Made by a program: the position numbers and the translations under genes
In this document: positions 24,680 to 35,523 of the stretch, in pieces
How positions within the stretch are numbered: the stretch's first letter is position 1
Layout: each line of letters starts with the position of its first letter
Source of the DNA: Hydractinia symbiolongicarpus
Taxonomy: Eukaryota; Cnidaria; Hydrozoa; Anthoathecata; Hydractiniidae
Reading direction: 5' to 3'
Assembly (NCBI RefSeq): GCF_029227915.1
Contig: NC_079882.1
Location: forward strand, 7,070,001-7,130,000
DNA length: 60,000 nucleotides
The notes under the pieces: model-generated
What the model was told of the DNA's origin: nothing
Seen by the model: only the letters and a program-made list of their open reading frames with translations
The model's database searches: none

Positions 24680-25326
24680 ATGGTGGAATTTTGTTTGTAT
24701 ATTGCGATAATTCTTCCGTACGTCTTGATCGTGCTCTGCTTTTGTCGTTATAGAAAGCTTCTAATAAAGATTTCTGCAATCCCAGAAATATTTGATGAAG
24801 TAGAAACACCAGTAGAAGCCTTCGAGCATCGCGAAAAACCTATCGACAAACGTCAAGCTTTGAAAGATGCTATACGGAAAGGCAAGGGGCATCTCTTGCC
24901 GAAAAAATATACAGAAGGCTTTGTTGACAAGGCGCCAGACGAGGCAGTCGACAAAGCATATACGGAATTTGTTCAACGTGAGATCCACGAGAAAATGGAA
25001 AAGACCGCAAAGGCACTGTCTTCACACGCCATTAGCATGTACGCCAAGGCCGTGGGGAATGTATTTCAACTCGATAGTGCTGAGGGTCTGAGAAAGAATA
25101 TCGAGGAAGACCCAATCATCAAGGACTCTAAGGCAGATTTGGAGAATGGAAGACTCTATGGCAGATTTGGCGCTAGAAATTTCCCGAAGGCGGAGTACTC
25201 TTCGGGAAATTTCTAACGCCACTGTTATTCGCTGTGCATACGATTAATCACACACAGCTCTCCGTGAAAAAGGAAAACGACCGCCTAGCGGCTCAGCAAG
25301 AGCACGATCGAGAAGAAAAGAGTTAA
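24680..25326 (+). pseudogene. Element B conserved membrane protein TM1, broken
   Basis: N-terminal membrane helix (LYIAIILPYVLIVLCF) followed by a basic stretch and a soluble region with PIDKRQALKDAIRKGKGHLLPKK and a GFVDKAPDEAVDK segment. Homologues occupy the same place after PolB in A (43753-44325) and C (35489-36139), so it is a family-wide Polinton gene of unknown role. Here the frame is destroyed near 25150-25215 by a small duplication plus a 21-bp inverted copy (see findings); the original tail (KFLTPLLFAVHTINHTQLS) continues in another frame to a stop at 25326. Confidence 0.75.
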
Positions 25327-25331
25327 AAGAA

Positions 25332-25690
25332 ATGAGTGACGAGTCTACTAATCCAGTTCTAACCAAGAAGAAGAACGAAGGTCGTGTTGCTGCTGGTAAA
25401 AAATTTGCTGAATGGAACCGCAAGAATTAGCTTAGGAACTTAGAAAGTTCTTCATCAAATGACCAGGTTCGTGCATCAAGTGGACAGGTTCTTAAATCAA
25501 GTGGTCAAGTCCCACACAAGTCAAACGACGTATATCTCTATAGCGCTGGAGGTTTTGTTGTACTTGCTTGCATGGCAGCAGTTGGGGTCTATATCTTCCT
25601 AAGCAGCAGGATGGAAAAGAGCAGCCTGTTGAAGTTGAAGATCACCCTGCGACTCAGCAGCGTCAGCCTTCGCCCCGCGCCTCAACTTAA
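25332..25690 (+). pseudogene. Element B small membrane protein TM2, broken
   Basis: Begins MSDESTNPVLTKKKNEGRVAAGKKFAEWN, a basic start shared in design with A's gene at 44354. One TAG interrupts at about 25428, then a single membrane helix (YSAGGFVVLACMAAVGVYIFL), a frameshift, and a polar tail ending RQPSPRAST. Five bases after TM1's stop, it looks co-transcribed. Function unknown; likely virion or membrane-associated by analogy. Confidence 0.6.
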
Positions 25691-25726
25691 GATTTTTCAA
25701 ATGCGTTAAGCTCGAATATATAATAA

Positions 25727-25966
25727 ATGAGCAAAGAATATCAGAAAGAAGTCGTTGATTCTCTATGGGAATCTGTCAGACTAGTATCATATACTATTCT
25801 TCTAGCACTAGGTGCAAAAAAGACGCTGGGAGTTTCTAGGCCAGGAGCCAAGGTGGACCTGGAGGACGGTTTAAAGCTTGCTGGCTATATGACGGGAGCG
25901 ATATTATTCAACGATTATGCGATAAAACAAGGCTGGTGTAAACGTTCCCTAATGCCTCCAAAATAA
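25727..25966 (+). CDS. Element B small membrane protein TM3
   Basis: Intact 79-residue frame. Contains LVSYTILLALGAKKTLGVSRPGA, a weakly hydrophobic helix, then GLKLAGYMTGAILFNDY. A's homologue at 44720-44972 shares the GxSRP core (KKFLGISRP) and the position between TM2 and ATPase. Function unknown; the conservation of position in two elements with unrelated polymerases supports a real gene. Confidence 0.65.
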   Translation: MSKEYQKEVVDSLWESVRLVSYTILLALGAKKTLGVSRPGAKVDLEDGLKLAGYMTGAILFNDYAIKQGWCKRSLMPPK

Positions 25967-26001
25967 ATAACTGTCCAGCGAAAAACAGTGTTTGCCCTCT
26001 A

Positions 26002-26636
26002 CAAATTCGGCTTTGAAAAAAACGACTCTAGACATTGTCAAAGATTCACACACAGCAATCTTTACAGGGCCGACAAGCTGCGGGAAAACGCACCGTGTCT
26101 TGGATTTGCTTGAAAACTAGTACAAGCGACACTACTACAACATAGTGATACTATGCCATACCATACAGTGGAATAGCACATACCTCGAAAGATCTTCGCT
26201 ATGGAAAGATGACAATGTATTTCTGCTAGACCCCAAGGATCAGCTCTTCTAATGGATAGGAAAATTGTCGTCGTTGCTAGCAGGCGAAGAAACATTGTTC
26301 ATCATCGATGATATGATCGCTGACGAGAGTCTCGACAAAAAGCGTCAATCTTTACTTGAGCTTGCCATCAGTGGTAGACATTGCAAGCACAGTCTCTGGC
26401 TCCTCACACAGTCGTATACCGCCCTACCGAAGAACTTACGGAGACAAAAAAAGCAGTTATTCATGTGGTACCCCCATGAGCGGTCGGACATGAAGCTTAT
26501 CGATGAGGAAACGAATCTAATCAGTGACTGGGAGACTACCAAGGCTCAACTCAAAAAGTCCAAGCATGCTTGCTTGTACGTGAGACTGGAGCACCCTAGA
26601 AGCTATGAAATTCTTGATAGATCAAGCACAGGCTGA
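26002..26636 (+). pseudogene. Element B DNA-packaging ATPase (FtsK/HerA, A32-like), broken
   Basis: Walker A FTGPTSCGKTHR (near 26065-26100), Walker B TLFIIDDMIADE (near 26295) and a LTQSYTALPKNLRRQKKQ segment typical of Polinton and NCLDV packaging ATPases. Two in-frame stops (TAG at about 26117, TAA near 26250) break the first third, and no convincing start codon survives. The family translocates viral DNA into capsids. Confidence 0.8.
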
Positions 26637-26822
26637 CTTTTGGGCGTTGCTACAGCGCTGCTTCTTCTTCTTGGTGCTGCGGATATAATGCGGATGTATG
26701 CGGATGTAACAGAGTACTCTCTGATGTCTTCACATGGTCAGGACCCGGCATGCCATGCTGGGGTAAAGGAAAGTCGTCCATACAAAAAGAATTTCGAATT
26801 CAAAAAGAATTACAAGTAGAAG

Positions 26823-27656
26823 ATGTCTCTTGTAATGATTGATTATTTCGAAAGAAAACAAGTCCGATCATTTTATATCCAGGATAATGGTCAATGTATC
26901 GAAGCCTCCGATGTTTGGAGAGCTGTAGGATATAAACGAATGACTGGGGTGCAAGCCATTCAGAGATATGTTCCTGAAAAGTATAAAATGCGACTAGGTG
27001 ACGCTATTACTGGTCTTGGGGGTGTACTCAGATCTGAGTGCACCCAGCCAAACACAGTTCTACGGACGGAACCAGACCTTTATTGCTTCCTCCTGAGGTG
27101 TGGTCAATCTGGAGCAGAACCATTTTTGGAGTGGGTTGTAGAGGAGGTGCTACCCATAGAAATGCGAAAGGTTGCTGCAACCATCGAAGAAAAAGGTACG
27201 GCCCTGGCGCTCCTTGAAGATAATCTCGAAGACAGGGATAGACAACTTATGGTGCTGGAGGACGATCTTGAGGAAAAAGATCGACAACTTGCAGTACAGA
27301 GCCAGGAAAATACAAGGTTTCGAGAAAGGTTTGTACTACATGTACGGGATTCAAGGAAAGACAATGTGATAATAATCCATCGGAAGCATACCGCGCAGGA
27401 CGACGACGAGTATCACCATCTTCCGTTCTACTGTGCGCGTGTTCAAAGACGTGTTATTCCCACCAAAAGGAGATGGCTCAAAGAGAACTACCCAAATTCT
27501 GAAGAGATTGTAGTTATAGACAATCCTAATGGTATACACGCATTCAACAGATTCGAAGAGGAAGGGCACGTGGAGCGGTACCAATGCCACTTCAGTCTTA
27601 TCGACCTCACTCGCGATGATTTGTACGATCTAGGTGTTCCAGCACTAGAAGACTAG
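26823..27656 (+). CDS. Element B BRO-N domain protein (intact)
   Basis: Uninterrupted 277-residue frame. The first 120 residues match the BRO-N fold (FERKQVRSFYIQDNGQCIEA, ASDVWRAVGYKR, then LYCFLLRCGQSGAEPFLEWV). A charged, heptad-like stretch follows (RDRQLMVLEDDLEEKDRQL), with a C-terminal domain containing NPNGIHAFNRF. BRO proteins of large DNA viruses bind DNA; the role here is unknown. It lies tail-to-tail with the integrase gene. Unlike most neighbours it has no stop or frameshift. Confidence 0.85.
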   Translation: MSLVMIDYFERKQVRSFYIQDNGQCIEASDVWRAVGYKRMTGVQAIQRYVPEKYKMRLGDAITGLGGVLRSECTQPNTVLRTEPDLYCFLLRCGQSGAEPFLEWVVEEVLPIEMRKVAATIEEKGTALALLEDNLEDRDRQLMVLEDDLEEKDRQLAVQSQENTRFRERFVLHVRDSRKDNVIIIHRKHTAQDDDEYHHLPFYCARVQRRVIPTKRRWLKENYPNSEEIVVIDNPNGIHAFNRFEEEGHVERYQCHFSLIDLTRDDLYDLGVPALED

Positions 27657-27715
27657 GCTTGTGAGTCACCAAAACAGTTGCTGATATTCATTACATACCA
27701 AGAAGAAGCGATACT

Positions 27716-28751
27716 TCACCACTTTTTGACATGCTCTAGAGGTACTTCAACATCTTCTGGAATCAGCATCAATTCCTCTGCTACGAAATTTCGCTCAAGC
27801 GCTCCCGCGGAGCCGCTAGGCGACCGACCTTCAAGATAGTACAACAGACGGCTACCCGCTACAATGTGGTCCAACCTATACGTTTTCTTGCTCCACCAGG
27901 CGTCCATTGCACGTCTTCTCGCATCACCATGCTCTTCTCCTGGCTGCAGCAGATACAGGTGCAATCCATCCTCGGGTAGAGGCTTTTCCTCCGGATATTC
28001 TTCGCTTTTTGCCAGTGGGACTCCGTCTAGCTTGATCGCCTTCGAAGGTTTCATACCGATCATGGCAGTCTTGGTGTCGTTGAGACTTTTGACGATAGTG
28101 TAAAGGATTTTCACCAAGATGCTACTAGTCTCGTCAGAGACCAACTCTTGTGTATCCTGAGGTTTGAAGAGCCTCTCCGCAAGCACCTTGTTAAATGACT
28201 CGACAAAGGCCGTGAAAGTATGGTGGTACTTGGTGGTTACCCGCTTAATCTCCACCCCTTTGCTTTCTAACAGCTTCGTTACGTCTGACTTGAATTCTGA
28301 CCCGTTGTCGCACTGAAAAATCTTCGGATAGCGGAGAGGTCCCGCTTTATAAATGTTCTTGATCATAGCAGCAACATCGCTGGTCTTTTTCGTACGCAAA
28401 GGCCTCTCCACCTTTCTATCTTAAAGCTATATCGATACCGGTGAGAATGTATTTGTACACGTTACCGTAGACTTTGTCATGAGGCATTTACAGCAAGTCA
28501 AACTGATGCATTTCATTAGGTTTTGTAATGGTAAAATGGGGATAGTTGATGCTTTTAGGTCCTCGAATATGTCTAAGTCATAAGAGTTGCCTAGACAGCC
28601 AGTGAGTGACCTTCTTTTTGGATAGTCCAGCTTCTAAGGATAGCAATTTAACGGCCTTCCGACCAGTCCAGAGATGTTCAGGGGTATAGTAAATTTTACT
28701 TAGTTTTTCCGCCTCCTTCTCTGTAGGGATATGTGTTACTCCTTTTGACAT
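27716..28751 (-). pseudogene. Element B retroviral-type integrase, broken
   Basis: Starts MSKGVTHIPTEKEAEKLSK. The DDE-type core is visible: a first Asp region (EMHQFDLL...MP, then TGIDIA), a second in QCDNGSEFK and the catalytic Glu in FVESFNK. A C-terminal chromatin-binding-like part ends VEVPLEHVKKW. Several stops occur in the first third (near 28580, 28485 and 28428), after which 27716-28411 is open. Polinton integrases insert the element and create short target duplications. A's copy at 46828-47355 matches closely over the C-terminal half. Confidence 0.85.
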
Positions 28752-28829
28752 CTTTGTTAGATGTCCAAAGAACGTCTAGCGCGATCTGCAGCAACGCAGA
28801 GCTACGCGCTTTGCCACACAGTTTCAATT

Positions 28830-29201
28830 TTACATATACTTGTACGCTGCAAACCCAAGAAGGGCTAAGGATCCAACGATAAATGTCAGGTCGCTGTCTT
28901 GTTGTTGCTTGGAAGGTGTGTAAAAATCGGATAGTTTTGGAGCTTTTTTGATCGTTGCGATATAGTACTCCCTCATGCCTTCATCGAGCTTCTTCAAGTT
29001 CTCTCCAGCTTGCCTTTTCAGCTCTCGCTGATGGTTATATCAATCGATCTTTGCTTGTCTGTCACGCACCCACTGTTGCTAAGCTGCTTGAAGTCGTGCA
29101 ATGGCTTCATCGTGCCGTTTCCTATAGAATAGAAAGTTGAATCCGCTGAATGCTAGAGCGTTGATAAGCGCCCCTGCGGCTATTACTGCTATAGTTGCCA
29201 T
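28830..29201 (-). pseudogene. Element B two-helix membrane protein TM4, broken
   Basis: N-terminal hydrophobic segment (MATIAVIAAGALINALAFSG) and a C-terminal one (TFIVGSLALLGFAAYKY) enclose a charged, coiled region with MREYYIATIKKAPKLSDFY. This design recurs in animal Polintons as I recall them, role unknown. One TAG and a frameshift interrupt the middle. The start codon directly follows the HNH gene's stop (TAAATG), suggesting one transcript. Confidence 0.6.
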
Positions 29202-29808
29202 TTATTCTGAGACGAAGCGGTTGCCCTTGGACATATTTTCGCTTGCCCACATAGGTTGAGAATTTGTATAGTGGAGCCGCCTCGCTACCTCGGCAAGCGA
29301 CGGAGCACTGCCGTTTTCTTGATATTTAATCGGTATTTTGTGATTGATATGCATCCCTTTACCGTAATTTTCCCCAGTTCATCCTTTCAACAAACTGGAC
29401 CTCAATATGGGCACGAAGTGTAGCCATATCGCACCCAAGGTACTCTTGAGAGCTTAGGGCTTTGTTTCCATACAGAGCCTCGTGCGTTCGACAACGAACA
29501 ATATAAGCGAGATGCCCAGGAGGGTCACATATGAGGCAATATCGTCTCTTTTTTTCATGAGGGCAGATGTGACTCCCCTTGCAGTCCTTACAGATGGATT
29601 TTACCCTTTCATGGTCGCAAATCTGGCTGCCCTTGCAGTCCTTGCACCTTCATCTCTCTTTTTTGTGTGGGTATTTGCTACGTTCCCGTGATGCCTTCTT
29701 TTTGTCGAGGAATTTGATGCACATTTTTGTCCGTTGTCCGTTCCCCTTGATCCTAAAATTGTCTAGTGGTAAAGAGTGATTACAGTTTGAGCATTTGGCC
29801 TCTTCCAT
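29202..29808 (-). pseudogene. Element B zinc-ribbon/HNH endonuclease-like protein, broken
   Basis: Begins MEEAKCSNCNHSLPLDNF, a CxxC knuckle. After one TGA come repeated CKDCKGS-x-IC-x-HE units, similar to EsV-1-7-type cysteine motifs, then SSQEYLGCDMATLRAHIE. An HNH-like end (W, GKGMHINHKIP) is reached by a one-base frameshift near 29375. C's relative (36211-36678) shares EYLGCD-x-TTL and the closing PMWxS motif. Such HNH proteins may act as self-splicing-type or host-DNA nucleases; function here is inference. Confidence 0.65.
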
Positions 29809-29860
29809 GTTGATTTTTTGTGTCTGCCACTAAGGTAAACACAAATTTCGATGGACACTC

Positions 29861-30980
29861 CTAATATTCCACAGGATGATAGCGCCCATCCAGAATGTTC
29901 AACTGAGCATCTTGAAGTAGGAAAACATAGCATTTAATATTCCCAGTTGTTCCATCGGCTTTCTTCGTCATGTGTAGGGTAATGCCGTCACTAAGGCGTT
30001 GCAGGGGTCTTCCAGAACCGTGCAGGCTGTGGTCAGGTGATGCTCGAAAATCAACAAACGTTGCATATATTTCCGTGAAGAACTTCCCAATCGTCACGTT
30101 AGAATCGTGGCTACGATCTGTTCTAGGTGACCTTTTGGAAGCATTGCATGCGAGTATAGTCCGCTAGGCTCACCCTCGACAGTGATTGAGATTTTTTTGA
30201 TCTTTGGATTGTTAAAGACCTCGTTAGCGCCAGAGTAGGCCTTGACCTTCGAAGGGTCTACAAACAGCAGCAAGACACCTTTTAGACTTTTGGCAGGGGT
30301 GTCTATCTGCAAATTTTAGCTCGTATCAGCCTTTTTCATGATGACAACCTTACTTTGAAGTACTTTTTCAAAGGGTAGCGCAAGACGGCCGTACCGCGAC
30401 ATCATAGCGCTCGCAAGACCCTCGTGGTTCACCTTGTCAAACTCTAGTGCGATATTAGTGATCTTGTACGCGGCATCCGGTGCTTTCGCTTCAGTATTTC
30501 CAACAGCTGTTGTGCCTCCATCTTTGATAACGTCACCATATTATGCAAAATGTAGGACAAACTGCAGCCTGTCGTATAGCCCTGCCTGGTAGAACAGCAA
30601 GTCTCTTGTCAGTTCAAACTTTTTTCCTAGAGGAATACAAAAGGTGTTGCTATAGCCTGCCACGATTGCATTTTCTTCATCATTGCCTACATGATCAGTC
30701 GCTTTTACCTGTAGGGCGCGGATTGTACCATCGTTGGGATTGACCCCCTCTAGGATCAGGTTGTTTTCCCGATCATGTAGCCGCTGATATTCTGCACCTC
30801 GTTGCCATTCAAGGTTATGCAAAGATTTTGCTCCAAGGATTTATTTATATTGCTGACGATGGTGCGTTTCGTGTTTGTCCCCGTAAGTTCCAGATCGAAA
30901 AGTAGTTTGATACTCCCTGGAAAAATGACATCGTTCTGCCCTATGTTGGGGACTTTCACATGCTGCTTCTTTCCTTTCAT
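29861..30980 (-). pseudogene. Element B major capsid protein (double jelly-roll), broken
   Basis: Broken into about five frames. Fragments in order: NIGQNDVIFPGSIKLLFDLE with ITLNGNEVQNI; IPLGKKFELTRDLLFYQAGLY; ITNIALEFDKVNHEGLASAM; SLKGVLLLFVDPS with EVFNNPKIKKISITVEGEPS; and NVTIGKFFTEIYATFVDFRA. The order and motifs follow the short Polinton major capsid protein known from animal genomes. No intact frame survives (frameshifts near 30785, 30540 and 30100; TAA near 30317). The gene would build the virion shell. It sits next to, and in the same direction as, the HNH, TM4 and integrase genes. Confidence 0.7.
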
Positions 30981-31062
30981 TGCCAGTATTGTTTTAATCT
31001 CCGCGTAGGTAGCATATTACTTATAATTTATTATTAGCTGCAGATCGTTTCAAATAAATGCA

Positions 31063-31527
31063 TTGCCGATTAATTCAATATACGAAGGAGACGACTTTAC
31101 ACCAGAGGAAAACATTCCAGATAAGGATGGGTCTTTCAGTAGGCCTGAGTACCAGCCTGATACCAGCTCCACGCTAACACTAGAAGAGCAGGGTCAATGC
31201 ATGACAAGGCAGAGGGAAGTCCTACTAAAATCAAAGGTCGAGGATCTTTACGAACACCTTGGTGAGGAGCTGGGGCAGCCAATTGCGAGATATTACAACG
31301 AGTTTGAAGCACGAGGAAACCAGCTCCTTTTCGATGGTATAGAGATCACGAAAAGAAATAGTGAATTACAGAGCGTTGCCGAGATACCGAAGAGGTTAGG
31401 TACAAATCGCTTGCGTGCTATTGGCTTTACGGAGTATACAACACCAAACAAAGGCAGTAAAGTAATGGCTCAAAAACTCCTGAACAAGATTGTTCATGTC
31501 GAGGAGAAGGCGATGATATTGAAATGA
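31063..31527 (+). CDS. Element B protein of unknown function
   Basis: Open frame of about 154 residues without a clear ATG (the frame opens at a TTG; a nearby ATG is out of frame). Acidic and polar, with YEGDDFTPEENIPDKDG at the start and TNRLRAIGFTEYTTPNKGSK later. No domain recognised. It overlaps the next frame by ATGA and faces away from the capsid gene, as expected for a late-gene block in a Polinton. Possibly a minor virion protein; that is a guess from position only. Confidence 0.4.
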   Translation: MPINSIYEGDDFTPEENIPDKDGSFSRPEYQPDTSSTLTLEEQGQCMTRQREVLLKSKVEDLYEHLGEELGQPIARYYNEFEARGNQLLFDGIEITKRNSELQSVAEIPKRLGTNRLRAIGFTEYTTPNKGSKVMAQKLLNKIVHVEEKAMILK

Positions 31528-31757
31528 TGCCATTGCTAGGGAACGTCCTTCATGAAACGGAGAGCCTTATGGCAGAAACGTCATCCACCGGTGAAGCCTT
31601 CACAGAGCGTGAAAGAAGAGGGCTCAACCTCGAGCTTCAAACGCTAAGGGTTAACCTGAAGCACTTGAAAAGCAAGATGATCTTCTATGACAGCGAGATC
31701 GCTAAAGCAGAAGCCAAGGTACAAAGGCTTGAGGCAAAGAAAGCTGCACCTGGACTA
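31524..31757 (+). pseudogene. Element B coiled-coil protein, truncated by the LINE
   Basis: Starts with ATG overlapping the previous stop. Helical, rich in Leu, Glu and Lys with heptad-like spacing (LNLELQTLRVNLKHLKSKM, AKAEAKVQRLEAKKA). The native frame runs into the LINE 3' end near 31758, so the C-terminus is lost or displaced. Unknown function. Confidence 0.5.
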
Positions 31758-32016
31758 TCTATTATTATTTTATTATTATTTCATTTATTTAAAGTTGGTT
31801 TTACATAGTAAATGGTAAATACTAATTTACACCAACTAAAGTAAAAAATAAATAAACAAAAAAAACACAAAGATGTACCAAACATTAAAAATAAGAGACG
31901 AGAATAGCCGACTTATGTAGCCTACATGTGCAGAGATCTGAAAGATTAAGTGAGATAAGTTCCTTTTTAAAACTCTTGATGGAGAGAGAACTCTTCACTC
32001 TGTCAGGCAAAGAGTT

Positions 32017-34758
32017 TCATAACAAACAACTTCGAAACAAAAAAGATCTAGTACCAAAGCGTGTTGAACTTGTGGATGGTAAAAGTAGACTATTTTTGCT
32101 GCGCAAATTGTAACTGATACGTCTTATAGCGTAAAAAGACTGCATAAATGACGGATTTTCGTCTGTTAATGTTTTATAAATCTCTATGCAGATTATACGT
32201 AAATGCAGTTCGTGAATTTGCACACTGTTACAATTTACCAGCAAGTCCTGATAACTGGAATGATAGTCTTTTGTTACAGCTCTCAATGCACGTTTGTGTG
32301 TTGAAATGATTAATTTATACTGCACAGCACTGCAATACATCCATATAATGGGACAATAGGTAAATATTGATAAAATATAGAAATTAAGCAATAACTTTGA
32401 ATGTTCAAAACTAATGAATCGTCTTATTCTGTGAAGACATCTGACATTGCTATTTCCTTTTTTACATAGATTAGAGATGTGCTCATTAAAAGTGAGACAT
32501 CTATCAATAGTAATGCCTAATAATTTTACAGATTCCGATGCGACTAGGAAGTTATTGCTTATTCTTAGCGATAAAGTATCACTGTGTGGACAACCTAAAA
32601 ACATCAGCTGAAATTTTGCTGGATTAGCAACCAATTGGTTGTTTTCAAACCAGGCTAATACGTTATTTAAGTCATGCTGAAGGTCAGCAATGACTTCATT
32701 TAATTGAGATCCACAAGTGTAGATTGTATTATCATCAGCAAAGTTGCAAATATCAGTTTTTTCAATAAATAATAATAAGTCATTTATAAATATATTAAAC
32801 AGAAGTGGACCGAGAATAGAACCTTGTGGAACGCCGAAAACAATTGAGAGCCACTCACTAAAAGAACTGCAGATTTTGGTTCTTTGAAAACGTCCAGAGA
32901 AATAACTTTTCATAAGGTAAAGACTTTTTCTATCAAAACCATAAGCAGCCAATTTTGAGATTAAAAGGCCATGATCTATGGAATCAAATGCTTTTGACAA
33001 GTCCATTAAGACAGTTCCCACCACCCCAGACTTATCTAAGCACTGATGCCATTTACCAATTAGGCGAAATAGAGCATTTTGGGTGCTATATTTACTTCTA
33101 AAACCACATAATAATGATGAAAATATTGGTTGAAAATAGCTAGAAATCTGATTAAATAGAAGCCGTTCCAAAATTTTAGAAAAACTATTTAAAATACTAA
33201 TTGGTCGGTAATTTTCTTTCCGAGAATTGGCACCCTTTTTGAAAACGGGAATAACTTCAGATAGTTTCAGTACTGATGGAAATATACCGTCAGTGATGCA
33301 AGAATTTATGCAGTTTGTAAGTGGCAAGCAAATTTTGTCTGCAACTATCTGAATTATTCTCGTTGGAATTGGGCCACTGACTGCCTTTTTTGCATTTAGG
33401 CTCAGTATCACTTTATGAACTTCCTCAGGATTAACAGGTAAAAAGGAGAAGTTTCTCTTCGTTTTTGAACGGATCTTTAAAACACTAGGGTGATCAGCAT
33501 AATGGAGAAGGATAGAATCAAGTTCATTTAGAGATACTGAAGAGGCCACTTTGGATTTCCAGGGTTTTAAATCGAGTTTCCTTATTAAATCTATGAAATA
33601 TTTATTAAACATTGTCGCTACTTCACCTTCATCAGAGATGAATTCATTTTTATCATCATCTAACAAAGAAATCTTTTCACTACCGCGAGATTTGTTCGAA
33701 AAAAAAGGTTTACAAGAGCTCCAAAAGTCTTTGGAATTGGTCTCGTGGGAATGAAAATATGATCTCTTTGCTGCTCTGTTCATATTTACAATAATGTTTC
33801 TTTGTTTTTTATAAAGCTTTATATATTTAGAGTCACCTGATTTATTAGCTTTATTTTTTTAGTAAGAGCGTTTCATGATGGCCTTCCTTATATTTCTAGT
33901 GATGTGAGGCTTTTGATTACCTCTTACTACTCGAATTTTTGCCGGTGCATGTCTATTTAGAACGTCTGTGAAGACGTTGTGAAAAGCATTAAAATTAGAT
34001 TGATCAATAGCTAATAACTCAGATGAAAGGTCATACTCAAAATTTGTGCGATGAAAATTTCTGAAAGTTCTATATCTTATATATTTAGGTGAACATTTTA
34101 TAAGAGACGATTTAAAAAATGTGAAAATCAGATGATGATGATCACTGACTCCAGTTTCAAAAGAGCCGCTCTTTTGAAAGCATCTATTTTTATTTGTGAG
34201 AATGAGATCAATGCATCTTCCATCATCCGATTTAAAACACGTAGGTGTTTTTATTAAACTAGATAAATTTAAATGTTCCATAAATTTCGACATATCATTG
34301 TGTGTAAAGACTTCGTTAAAATCTCTTAGAATTACAAAACTTTCGTAAAATGTTGAAAAATAATCCACTACGTTAATAATCTCATCAAGAAAATAATTGA
34401 GACATTGTTTTGGGTTACGATATATAGAAATAACAAGAAATGTTCTGTTCCTTAGTCGCAATTCAAAAGGAATACATTGAATATCCTCAGACAAAACAGG
34501 ACATTTTAATTGGCGCGAAGGAATATCCTGCCTTATATAAACCATTAGACCTCCACTTTTATCTGTAACATCCAACCTATAAGGTTGTTTAAATGAAGAG
34601 ACCGCAAATTGAGCCTCTGGGAATGACGAGTCTAATTTAGTTTCTGCAACACATAGAATATCAACATGGTCTAGAACAATACACTGTAACGATATCAACT
34701 TATTCCTAATAGAATTGATATTCAGATACGAGATTAGAATATTATTTTTATACAACAT
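32017..34758 (-). pseudogene. LINE ORF2: apurinic endonuclease and reverse transcriptase
   Basis: 34758-33859 encodes the EEP endonuclease: NINSIRNK, VAETKLDSSFP, LRDFNEVF (where DFN is expected) and GVSDHHHLIF. A single TAA near 33859 is followed, in the same frame, by the reverse transcriptase (33783-32017): ENYRPISILNSFSKILE, LMDLSKAFDSIDH, GVPQGSILGPLLFNIFINDL and the catalytic FADDNT. One stop codon therefore separates two otherwise continuous domains, so the copy is fairly young. Clade assignment (CR1/L2-like) is by motif memory only. Confidence 0.85.
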
Positions 34759-34828
34759 ACGAACTTTTTGCAGATCATTATTATTATGAAGTCCATCAAT
34801 CGCGTGACTAGTTAGAATGGCTATAGAG

Positions 34829-35284
34829 TCAACAGGTCAAAAATGATTTAAAATTTTCTTGGAGAACAAATGTACCTTTTCTATTAAGATGCAGTTTACT
34901 GCGATTTAGGTGTGATTCATCAAAGTTGGAATGAGGAATATAACCAATATTTCTTTCCGCGCACTTTTTTGATACAATCTCGTTTACTTTGAATACCATA
35001 TTTTTATACTTATCTCCCCTGGGTACTATCGAAGAAACTACGACAGACGTTTGGTCATCCATGCTAGCAGCCGCTAATGCTAAACCAATTATATCGTCAG
35101 CTATCTTATTTGGATCCTTGGATTTCTTAAAGTTATTTGTTTCACAGTGCAAGATAAGTACGTCAGGTTTATAAGCCATGGTCGGTTTGATGTAGTGATG
35201 CATACATGAAACTGTTGCACCAGAAAACGGTTTTACGAGAACTTTATTTTCAGACATCGTTAAGTCGTGACCTTTAAGATCCTT
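34829..35284 (-). pseudogene. LINE SGNH-hydrolase-like domain, 5'-truncated
   Basis: Contains VKPFSGATVSCM, then DVLILHCETNN (the NxxN-type block III seen in SGNH hydrolases), VVVSSIVPRGD and SKLHLNRKG. The catalytic GDS block expected upstream is absent because the element is 5'-truncated near 35284. Esterase-like domains of this kind accompany several CR1-group LINEs. Confidence 0.65.
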
Positions 35285-35523
35285 TGGGGGCGTCTACCTG
35301 TATATACGTTCACGTTCCTATATGCTCTCCTCTCTAAAATATACACGTGCGGTGGAAAGCGAACAGCTGCCGGTGTCACGATTTCTACACCAAGGTCCTC
35401 AACCATGCTGCACCAAGCCGAATAGCTCATGGTCCGGAATTTGCATAAAGTGGTAGCCACGCCGTTTATTCTTTTATAGAATTCACGATTATCCATTCGT
35501 ATCTTTGATAGACTGTTTCCCAT
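35285..35523 (-). pseudogene. Element C small protein, truncated by the LINE
   Basis: Starts MGNSLSKIRMDNREFYKRINGV, overlapping the end of the TM1 gene in another frame. The MGxxxS start could be a myristoylation signal. Other visible parts are AWCSMVEDLGVEIVTPAAVRFP and YILERRAYRNVNVY. The frame runs into LINE sequence at about 35284. No counterpart was seen at this position in A or B. Function unknown. Confidence 0.45.

Larger units (their letters stand above)
31760..35284 (-). mobile_element. CR1/L2-group LINE, 5'-truncated
   Basis: Minus-strand element of about 3.5 kb. Order: SGNH-hydrolase-like domain, endonuclease, reverse transcriptase, then a 3' end with a perfect AGTTGGT...ACCAACT hairpin (about 31795-31845) and an (ATT)-rich tail (31759-31785). 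It interrupts element B's coiled-coil gene on one side and a small gene of element C on the other. No clear target duplication, which is normal for this group. Confidence 0.8.
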
